Shown here piece after piece: positions 17,149 to 25,800 of a stretch of DNA of 63,121 bases. The position numbers were made by a program, and so were the translations under genes. Every line of letters begins with the position of its first letter. Position 1 is the stretch's first letter. The DNA is from Bacteroidia bacterium (lineage in GTDB: Bacteria; Bacteroidota; Bacteroidia; JAIBAJ01): the NCBI GenBank assembly GCA_019695265.1, contig JAIBAJ010000008.1, positions 1 through 63,121 of the forward strand, read 5' to 3'. A model generated the notes under the pieces. It was not told where the DNA came from and made no database searches. It saw only the letters and a list, made by a program, of their open reading frames with translations.

Positions 17149-17763
17149 GCAAATTTTTATTCCAGGTATTAATTCAGGAACTTTATGGTTGGTTATAAAC
17201 TATTGCTCCTATTCCTCCTATTGCATTTTATTGTTCTAGTCGGGTAGGATACATACTAATCCATTTGGGTATTGTGGAACTATAAGAAAGGCATTTACTG
17301 GAAAAAGCCGGGAATGGGAAAATAAGGTTAGGATAATAGGGAATAATACCCCCAACTTTATGAATATAGTAGTGAAAAAATCGAAAAAATTTTAAGAAAT
17401 CAATAGTTTTGAATAATTGATTTAATATGCTAAAATTGTCTATTGGTATAAATAAAATGCTAGTTTATAGATAACGCATTGAAAAAAGTATAGATAAAAA
17501 TCAAAAAAAAATATTCATAATATATTGTAAATCAATATAATAAAAATATAATAAGGTCAAAAGTGTCAAAAAAAACCAAAAAATAATAATGAAAATTCAA
17601 GGTAAAATTAATATTTAAATATTTGATAAAGAATATTTTATGGAAAAATTAAAATAAAATCATGTCGGAAAAATTAAAAAAGTTTATGGAATGGAAATTT
17701 TTCATTTTTTGAATTTTTGCTTCATCAAATTTTTTAACTACTAACCTTTAAAATTTTTAACAA
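17149..17763. other. Long, extremely AT-rich leader before the surface-protein operon
   Basis: From about 17340 to 17763 the sequence is almost entirely A and T, far more so than neighbouring intergenic DNA, with many A-tracts and T-tracts. I see no gene of normal size. A 16-codon ORF (17662-17712, ATG to TGA) lies about 50 bases before the first operon gene and might be a leader peptide, but nothing else supports it. The block could hold promoters with UP-like elements, bind nucleoid proteins or form a long 5' leader. The part 17149-17340 shows nothing. Confidence 0.5.
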
Positions 17764-18111
17764 ATGCTAAAAAACAATTACGGTGGTTTGGAAGGTTTAT
17801 CGTCTTTCTCTACCAAGAAGTCATGGAGTAATTCAAATGTTACCTTAGACAGTCAGAAGTTTCGATTTGTAGATCAGGAGTTCCCTACCTATTATGATCG
17901 GAGGACTTATTCGGACAATTTCGGAGCGGAGGTGTTTCCAATTCGGATCGTTCATGAGCCTGAAGAAATCCTTGGTTATTATCCGAGTAACAACGAATCG
18001 AGTGGGGATATAATCGGGGGATTGGAGTTTATTCCTTCCAGGGCCATTTATTGCCTGTACCTGCCACACACCTGGGGTGGACGCACTTTGCCTCCTGCAC
18101 CTAGGAGTTAA
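17764..18111 (+). CDS. Small hypothetical protein, first gene of the surface-protein operon
   Basis: 115 residues, no signal peptide, no family recognised. The sequence is polar and rich in Tyr, Ser, Asn and Pro, ending TWGGRTLPPAPRS. It follows the AT-rich leader and its stop is 34 bases before the large SprB-repeat gene, on the same strand. The N-terminus may be recognised by nothing known for export, so it could stay in the cytoplasm or be a non-classical cargo. The coding call rests on codon-like composition and position; a non-coding alternative cannot be ruled out. Confidence 0.5.
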   Translation: MLKNNYGGLEGLSSFSTKKSWSNSNVTLDSQKFRFVDQEFPTYYDRRTYSDNFGAEVFPIRIVHEPEEILGYYPSNNESSGDIIGGLEFIPSRAIYCLYLPHTWGGRTLPPAPRS

Positions 18112-18145
18112 GACAGACTTTTTATTATTTATTAATTCTTTTTTT

Positions 18146-21100
18146 ATGAAAAATATACACTATTTAATTTCGATGGCCATGGTATTATTGGGCTATCAAG
18201 GTATTTCTCAAAATGGTTTTCAATTAATTACAACAAAGGCTCAATTGGCCGGAGGCTATGATGTATCATGCAACAATGCTATGGATGGGAAAATTTTTGT
18301 AGCAGCATTCGGAGCCAATCAATTGGATTTGGAATTGTATAAGGAAGGAGTATTGGTTAGTAGTTATTCCAATGTTGATTTGCCATTTGGCTTTAATAAT
18401 TTGGGGGCAGGGAGGTATTTGATCAAAGGTAGGAACCAAGGATTTGAGGCTTTTTCAGATACTATTCAGCTTTTTCAACCTGCTCCTATTTTGATAACAA
18501 GTAATTTAATCAGGGCTGCAGGCTGTTATCCGGGAAATGATGGAACAGTTGAAGTAAATATGCAAGGTGGGGTAGGTCCATATCAATTGGTATGGGAAGG
18601 ACTTCCTGTTATTGGCAATCGATTAGAAGGCCTGGGCCAAGGCAATTATACGGTTCAGGTAGTAGATGGGAATCAATGTTCGTTTTCCACCGAAATCAAT
18701 ATACCGTTAGCCTTGGCGCCACAAGTAAATCCGGTAGTTGTTCCACTAAATTCTCATGGCTTCCATTTGAATTGCGCCAATGATAAAAATGCCTGGATTC
18801 ATTTAAATATATTAAACCCTACAGGATCAGAGCGGGTTTTTTGGGAAGTTGACCAAGTGGAACGAAGTTTCCAGGAGAATTCTATTTTCGGCTTAGATTC
18901 CATTGAATCAGTACAAACCAATTATTTTGCAGGAGTTGATTCATTGACTAATCTTGGACCTGGTACTTACAGATATAAAGTTTATAATGATGCAGGATGT
19001 CAAACAACTGGAAATCTAGTTTTATTGGCGCCCTGGCCTTTTTATGAAAGAAGAAATTTGGAATGCAATCCAAACTATACGCCATCGTGTAATTGTGCTC
19101 CTTTAAATTTTCAATACCTAAATGCAATTGGAGGGATTGAGCCTTATTCATTGGTAGGAATCTCAGGTGGATTATACGATGTGCATGGACTTGAAATGGG
19201 ACAAACCTACCAGTTTAAAATGCAAGATGCATATGGTTGCTCCGGACAAGGTGAGGTGCATTTGGCAGTGAATGATGGATTAATTAGTGAATTGTGTCCT
19301 ATTGTTCAGATGCAGCTTTCGGAATTGAGAATTGGAGGTGTTCGAACCAGTTTATATGCAGGATATCATATTTCTAAAGAAAACGCAAACGATGGAGAAA
19401 TTAATTTTTCTGCCATAGGAGGGAGCGGAAATTATGAATACAAAGCAAGGAAAATACAAGATCAGACAGAATTGGTACAAAATCATGGAAATTTTTCAGG
19501 TTTAAGCAATGGAAAATACTTTCTTTCAGTAGAGGACCTCCAAACCGGACAAAGAGATACAACCAGCATAGAGTTAAAGCAACCCGGCGAGCTTGCAGTA
19601 ACAATAAATCCGCAGTTCTATCAATCTTGTGAAACACCCCAAGGTTTTTTAACTGCTTATGTTACCGGTGGCACACCTGGATACAAATTGGAGTGGCATT
19701 ACCAGGGAAATGCAGGTGAAACAACAGATTTATATGGAGATATAGTTAAAATGGAAGGGTTGGGTTCTTATCATTTAGTGGTGGTAGATGCGAATGGAGA
19801 TCGAGTTGAACAAGATTATTCCTTAACTCAATGGGCACCATTGTCGGTAACTGCAAATGCAATAACTCTGTCAAATGAATATCATACTCGTTGTGATCAA
19901 CAAGATGGTAAAATTTCAGTTGAAATGTCCGGTGGATTTCCTCCATTTATTGTTCAAATGAAAAATTTAAAAGTGGAATCCGGTGATTTTGAATTTCAAC
20001 CTGTGGTAACGAATGAACATCAGGCAATAATTGAAAATTTAGGCAGAGGTTATTATGAATTGACCATTATTGATTCTATGGGATGTAAGCAAGTGGTTTA
20101 TACCGAAATTAAATCACCTGAAAGTGCAAATTTTGCTGTAACGGTAGATACCTATCCCAATGGTTATCATTTTAGTTGTGAGACTTGTGGTGATGCAAAT
20201 GCCACAGCAACTAGTTTAAATGGGACAAGCAATCAATATAGTTGGTACCAAGATGTAAATCATGTAATGTCTCAATTGCCTCAATTGGAAGGAGCCAGTA
20301 GTCGGCAGGTTGTAGCTTTACCTGCCTCATTTGATTTTAGTCAATTGACTAGTCTTGGAGATGGAAATTCAATGCAATTAAATACACCTGATATGAACTA
20401 TTTGGTGGTTGCCAGAAATGAGTTTGGATGTCTTTCTGCAGTTGGGATTCAGTTAGAAAAGCCAAGAACAAGAGATGGTTGGGGATTTAATGGAAACCAA
20501 TTATTGGGGCAAGATGCGTTTTTAGGCACGACTGATAGTTTGCCATTGGTATTAAAATCTAATCAATTGGAAGGGCTAAGAATAACCACTCAAGGCAAAG
20601 TGGAGGTTCCGGTTTCATTAAAATCTGCCAAAATTTTTAGTCCTGAAATTGGTACACAGGAATTTGCTGATTTTCAAATTAAAACAAATGGAGAAAATGC
20701 CATTCTAGTAAAAGCCAACGGAAATGTAGGTATTGGAACTCAAATGCCACAAGCTAAATTAGAGGTGATGGGTAATTCTGTATTTAATGGTAATACCAAT
20801 TTTTTAGGAAGCCTGGTTGCTCCAAATTTGCCTGTTTCTTCAGGTAATTCGGTTTCAGATTTGTCCCTTTTAAGTATTAATTCTCAAGGTCAGATAAGCA
20901 AACAGCCTTGGACTTCTAATCAGGATGGTTGTGCAACGGTTACAACTACCGGAACTACAATTTCTGCACAATATAGCGTAATACCACAATGGGAGGATGA
21001 AATCAATAAAATTTATACACTTTGTGGTAATGTAGGTATAGGTTTGGATAATCCTAACAGTAAATTACATGTAGCAGGAAATGGATTGTTTGATGGAGAC

Positions 21101-21751
21101 CTGACTACTTATGATATTCATGGCAGAAGAGCTTATTTGCAAAGTTGCTTTATTCAGGAAAACATGGCTCAGAATGTTCCCTTTTTAACCTTGGAATCCA
21201 ACAATTCCGCCTTAAGGTTTATTCCTAATTTGTCAGGAGGTGGTTATAATAATGTATCTCATGCCAATGATTTCGGAATAATTTGGTCGAGTGGCAATGC
21301 AAATACCCAAGGAAAAGGATTGGTAATTGCACCTGCATCAACGAGTGCAATAGGATTGAGAATCGATGCCAGCGGGAAAGTTTCAATCAATTCAACTACC
21401 CAAGTTCCGTATGGATTTTCTTTAGGTGTTGGAGGGGCCATTATTTGTGAAGAATTGGATGTTAGGTTGCAAGGGGCTTGGGGTGATTATGTTTTTGACA
21501 AGAACTATAAAAGGTTAGGCTTAGAGGAATTAAAAAAATACTTGAATGAGAACAAGCATTTACCGGGTTATCCTAGTGCTCAGGAAGTGGAGGATAAAGG
21601 CCATTTTTCATTAGGTCAAAATATTCAAAACCTAACTGTAAAAACGGAAGAACTATTCTTGTATCTTTTGGACCTCAATGAGCGACTCCTAGAAGTTGAA
21701 AAAGAGAATAAATCATTAAAAAATCAATTATTACAAACCATTAAAAATTAA
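18146..21751 (+). CDS. Large secreted SprB-repeat protein with tail-fibre-like C-terminus
   Basis: 1201 residues. A signal peptide (1-22, ending GISQ) is followed by at least four SprB-type repeats with the G-G-x-x-P-Y core and 'G.Y.v.v.D..GC' ends (for example GGVGPYQLVW and YTVQVVDGNQC; GGTPGYKLEW; GGFPPFIVQM with LTIIDSMGC). The C-terminal third changes character: GNVGIGTQMPQAKLEV and GNVGIGLDNPNSKLHV are phage tail-fibre-like units, then DYVFDKNYKRLGLEELKKYL, HLPGYPSAQEVEDKG and a coiled coil, as in Bacteroidota proteins related to tail-fibre chaperone domains. No T9SS sorting domain is visible. The start was set at the ATG 18146, not the upstream open frame. The next gene begins 3 bases after. 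Confidence 0.85.
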   Translation: MKNIHYLISMAMVLLGYQGISQNGFQLITTKAQLAGGYDVSCNNAMDGKIFVAAFGANQLDLELYKEGVLVSSYSNVDLPFGFNNLGAGRYLIKGRNQGFEAFSDTIQLFQPAPILITSNLIRAAGCYPGNDGTVEVNMQGGVGPYQLVWEGLPVIGNRLEGLGQGNYTVQVVDGNQCSFSTEINIPLALAPQVNPVVVPLNSHGFHLNCANDKNAWIHLNILNPTGSERVFWEVDQVERSFQENSIFGLDSIESVQTNYFAGVDSLTNLGPGTYRYKVYNDAGCQTTGNLVLLAPWPFYERRNLECNPNYTPSCNCAPLNFQYLNAIGGIEPYSLVGISGGLYDVHGLEMGQTYQFKMQDAYGCSGQGEVHLAVNDGLISELCPIVQMQLSELRIGGVRTSLYAGYHISKENANDGEINFSAIGGSGNYEYKARKIQDQTELVQNHGNFSGLSNGKYFLSVEDLQTGQRDTTSIELKQPGELAVTINPQFYQSCETPQGFLTAYVTGGTPGYKLEWHYQGNAGETTDLYGDIVKMEGLGSYHLVVVDANGDRVEQDYSLTQWAPLSVTANAITLSNEYHTRCDQQDGKISVEMSGGFPPFIVQMKNLKVESGDFEFQPVVTNEHQAIIENLGRGYYELTIIDSMGCKQVVYTEIKSPESANFAVTVDTYPNGYHFSCETCGDANATATSLNGTSNQYSWYQDVNHVMSQLPQLEGASSRQVVALPASFDFSQLTSLGDGNSMQLNTPDMNYLVVARNEFGCLSAVGIQLEKPRTRDGWGFNGNQLLGQDAFLGTTDSLPLVLKSNQLEGLRITTQGKVEVPVSLKSAKIFSPEIGTQEFADFQIKTNGENAILVKANGNVGIGTQMPQAKLEVMGNSVFNGNTNFLGSLVAPNLPVSSGNSVSDLSLLSINSQGQISKQPWTSNQDGCATVTTTGTTISAQYSVIPQWEDEINKIYTLCGNVGIGLDNPNSKLHVAGNGLFDGDLTTYDIHGRRAYLQSCFIQENMAQNVPFLTLESNNSALRFIPNLSGGGYNNVSHANDFGIIWSSGNANTQGKGLVIAPASTSAIGLRIDASGKVSINSTTQVPYGFSLGVGGAIICEELDVRLQGAWGDYVFDKNYKRLGLEELKKYLNENKHLPGYPSAQEVEDKGHFSLGQNIQNLTVKTEELFLYLLDLNERLLEVEKENKSLKNQLLQTIKN

Positions 21752-21754
21752 GCC

Positions 21755-22861
21755 ATGAGAAAAATTTTTGTAAGCCTATCCTTTGTTTTCTGGATCTTTT
21801 TTTCAAACGCACAAACTGTCCGAGTTGATTCTATTCAGGCAAAGGCAAATTGTAGGTATTTTCTAATGGAAACACCCAATCAAATTCAAACAGTATTGGA
21901 ATTTCAAATTCCAAACTATGAAAAAGGAGAACAACCTGTAATTTATGATTTAAAGTCCAAAAAAGCACTTCGTATCGGAAAGGATGAAAACTTGATTGGA
22001 GGAGCAGGTAGCAGAATTGTAACAACAACGTTACCGGATGCGAAAGTAGGGAAATCTAAATTAACCATTTATTCTTATCAAAAGGATGAGGTTGTAGTTG
22101 AGAAAGTTATTGAAAGGGAGGATTATTTATTCGCCCAGGAAGTAAATGATCGCTACATGGTTATTTCAAATACCATGGACGCCAATACAACCAAGCTCGA
22201 ACTTTATGAGTTTGCAAATGGAAAATCTTACCCTATTGAATTGCCTGCCAAGGAGTATGGATTAATTAAAATCTCATTTAATTTGGAAGAAGGAGTTGTT
22301 GCTTTTGGCGGTGTCAGAAAGGGTGAAGAAAAGGTAGGTGATGTTTGGGTTTGCGATTTAAATGGTAAACGACAATTTTCTACTAAAGTAAGTGGTGGAA
22401 TGTCCGTAATAAATTACCTAAGCTGTATTTCCAGAGACAAAGTATTAGTAAGTAATTTTGGTGAGAACCTCCTTTTGGATTCAAAGGGAGGTTCTATCAA
22501 TGTTTCTGACAATGGTCGGAAATTCTTTGTTGATTTAAAACTTTCTGCCAACACCTACTTTGGCCATTATTCCGAGAAAGAAGTTGGGGTTTTTAATTGG
22601 GAGACTAAGCAATACAGCAGTGTGCCCAATGAGGCCAATTTCTCCTTTGGTTCGGTGCACGTAGCCGGACTAACACGAGGTGATTATAAAGCCAATGTAT
22701 TGGATTTGGGTAATAATTTATTTTATAAAAACGGCGAATATTATAACCTAAATTTAGGTGGAAATGTGTCCTATTTTAATTCTGTTTTCTCTCAAAAATA
22801 TAATTTATTAATTTCAAAATTTCACAATTATGTCTACATTCTTAAACCAATTAAGTCTTAA
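21755..22861 (+). CDS. Secreted hypothetical protein
   Basis: 368 residues with a clear signal peptide (1-19, ending FSNAQ). The rest consists of short strands with regularly spaced aromatic and glycine residues, suggestive of a beta-propeller, but I recognise no named repeat. There is no T9SS sorting domain and no lipobox, so it may remain periplasmic. It starts 3 bases after the SprB-repeat gene and overlaps the following M23 gene by 32 bases in another frame. The position implies a job with those two proteins. Confidence 0.7.
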   Translation: MRKIFVSLSFVFWIFFSNAQTVRVDSIQAKANCRYFLMETPNQIQTVLEFQIPNYEKGEQPVIYDLKSKKALRIGKDENLIGGAGSRIVTTTLPDAKVGKSKLTIYSYQKDEVVVEKVIEREDYLFAQEVNDRYMVISNTMDANTTKLELYEFANGKSYPIELPAKEYGLIKISFNLEEGVVAFGGVRKGEEKVGDVWVCDLNGKRQFSTKVSGGMSVINYLSCISRDKVLVSNFGENLLLDSKGGSINVSDNGRKFFVDLKLSANTYFGHYSEKEVGVFNWETKQYSSVPNEANFSFGSVHVAGLTRGDYKANVLDLGNNLFYKNGEYYNLNLGGNVSYFNSVFSQKYNLLISKFHNYVYILKPIKS

Positions 22862-25800
22862 ATTTTTTATAGTTATATTAACACTTCATTTTTCAGCTTT
22901 ATCACAAAATTTGAATTGGCCTTTGGATCCTGTTACGAGTCAGCACCGGATAGTTGGCACCACAGGTGAATACAGGCAATTCCAGCGTTTTCATCAAGGG
23001 GTAGATATACATGATGCAGGATTACAACAAGTGAAAGCTATCCTTTCAGGAATTGTCACCTCGGTTCATGATGCCGGTTCAAATTCCTTTGTTAAAATTA
23101 CCTCAAATGGCGGTATAACGATAACATACATTCATATTCAAAGATTGCCTGGAATTGAATTGAATTCATTGGTAACTACAGGCCAGGAAATTGGAACAAT
23201 GTATAATTGGAGTTCCCCGCATGTTCATTTAGAATCGGAACAATTTAACTTTCTGGATCAGCATTTAACTCCCTTTCAAAATTATACCAATACCTTACCT
23301 GTAGTTTCCGGACCAACTCCTCCTGCTTATGCTAACAAATTCTTTTTTAAGGATGGGCTTAGGCATTCCAATACTACCTCTGCATTTCCTTTAATACCAG
23401 GTTCTAATCAACAGTATATTTTTGGGAAAGCCGATATTGTTGCCAATATTGAACATTGTCACATCCTTGCCAATGGTGGTTATGAACAGGGCAGCTGTGC
23501 TCCTTACATTATTAATTGGGAAATCAGTGATGCAGAAGGTCATTCTTCCGGTGAAATTGAAAATTACAGGTTTAGTTATGTGCCGGATGATGCAGATGCT
23601 GATGAATGTTTTCTTTATGGATCCACCATGGACAATCCCAACTACATCTTAACTGCCAGACCCAATCATGCCAGTTCCTCTTATCCGGATCTCCCTGTTG
23701 AACGGTATTTTAATTCTAAAGAAAAACTAGGTTTTATTGAAAACACATGGAATACCAATAGTGCCATTTCAGATGCATCAACCTCTGCTCAAACCAAATA
23801 TCCGGATGGACTTTATAATTTGTTGATTCAGGCAAAAGTTGCTGATCAGGATGGAATTCTCGAGGATCAAATCGGAAGCAGAAATGTTTCTTTTCGCATT
23901 GATAATTATCGCCCCTACATTTCCAATGTCCAGGTAAAAGAGATTAGTCAAACCGGGAATGAAGAAACCCTTCTTTATGATGGTACTTGGGAATACACCA
24001 ACTCAACTCTGCATTTGGATCCCTTTCAACTTGGAAATAATCAAACGGCCGGGATGAACAACGTTCGGCTCAAAGAAATGTACCATAATGGTAAGGATAT
24101 TGAAATAGTAGTTCATTTTAGTGAAGCCATACCAAATATTCCGGGAAACCCAAGAGTAAGATTAAGATGTGGAGCAACCTATTCCACATTAACATCGGCT
24201 AATTCAACCTATTATGCATCTTCTGATTTAAAATACTATACTTACCATGTTCCAAGTTCAACCTTATCCGCTTTGTTTCAATCACCGGATGAGAATGTAT
24301 TTATCGAAGTGGAGGCCAAGGATTATACCGGTGCTGATTTATTAGGGTTTAATCCAAATCAGACTGCAACGAATTACATTTCAGGAAACAATGAGTTTTC
24401 GTATTTGCAAATACCTTATCGAAATTGGAATGGAGGGCAAGTTGAATGGTCACAGAATCAATTATTTTCAAGTTCAACCATTGACAAATCTCACCTTTTT
24501 AAACGGGTAAATCCTTGCAGTGGAGGAACACCAACACTCGGAGGTTCATCCGCATGTCCTTTGGCAGATTTTTCTGCAAGCGTAGTTAGTATTACAGCAG
24601 GGGAATCTGTTACCTTTCATAACCTCAGTGAGAACTTAAATAATGGATATACCTGGGATTTTGGTGATGGAAATACAGGTACAACAATTACTGTAAATCA
24701 AAGTATTTCACATACCTATAATGTTGCAGGAACTTTTACTGTTAGGCTAAATGGAGTAGGAGTGGGGGTTAATGGTCAAGAAACTTATATAAGGCAAAGG
24801 TTGAATTATATTGAAGTTTTGGAACCTGAAAGTGTATCTAATCCCGGTGGAAATGGAGGTACCAATGGCGTATTGTATTGTGATTTTAATTTCTATCCAA
24901 GCAATCCTTTAGTATTAGAAAATGTTGATTTTGAATTTCTGGGAAGCGGTGGTGTTCCTCCATACCAATATTTTTGGTCATTTCAAGATGGTAACCCTGC
25001 CAATTCCAGTTCAGAAAATCCATCAACTGCCTTTATTTCTTCTGGTTCTGTAAAGACTATTACCTTAATCATTACAGATTTTACCGGGCAAACAGCTTCA
25101 CATACCGAATATATTCCGGTAGGATCCAATGAACCGGTATTGGCATTTACCAATGGTCCGGGTCAATCCTGTATGACGCTTGTTCCCGGTTCCACGAACC
25201 AGTTTTCTACCGGACAAATGGTTTCTTTTGTGCCTGCTCCTATTAATAATTCACAAGGACTGGTAATATACCATTGGGATTTTGGAGATGGAAGTTTTTC
25301 TCAGGAGTTTAGCCCTGCACATGTTTATTCAAATCCGGGAAATTATTTGGCAAGCTTGACTATTACTGCCTTTAATGGGCAAACCCTTTCCTGTAACCAA
25401 GCACTTTCCGTTACAAATCCTTATCAAATTTCTAATTTAACAGTTCAAAGCACTAACGGAACAAGTCGTCAGTTGGTTGGTAATACGGCAGAAGCATTCA
25501 ATTTACAGGCTAGTTTTGATGGTGCCGGTGTTAGTCAGCCTAATATTTACTATTGGAATTTTCATTTTATTGGTTTCCAAAGTACAATTCAACAGGCTGA
25601 TATTTCTGTACAAACAACCTCTCCTACCCTTAGCCAATATCCCGGAATGATGCCGCCCAATTTGGTTCCAGGGAATTGGTTTGTTACGGTAACTGCCTGT
25701 AATTCTCAAGGTTGTATTAGCTCAGAGGCATTGCATTTGATAGTAAACATGGATCAACAAATTACGGAATCTAGTCCCTTGGAATTTGGTAACCTTAATT

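Noticed and set aside
17340-17763. Replication origin suggested by the AT-rich block
   Set aside because: No DnaA-box cluster of the TTATCCACA type was recognised and no dnaA, dnaN or parAB gene is nearby.
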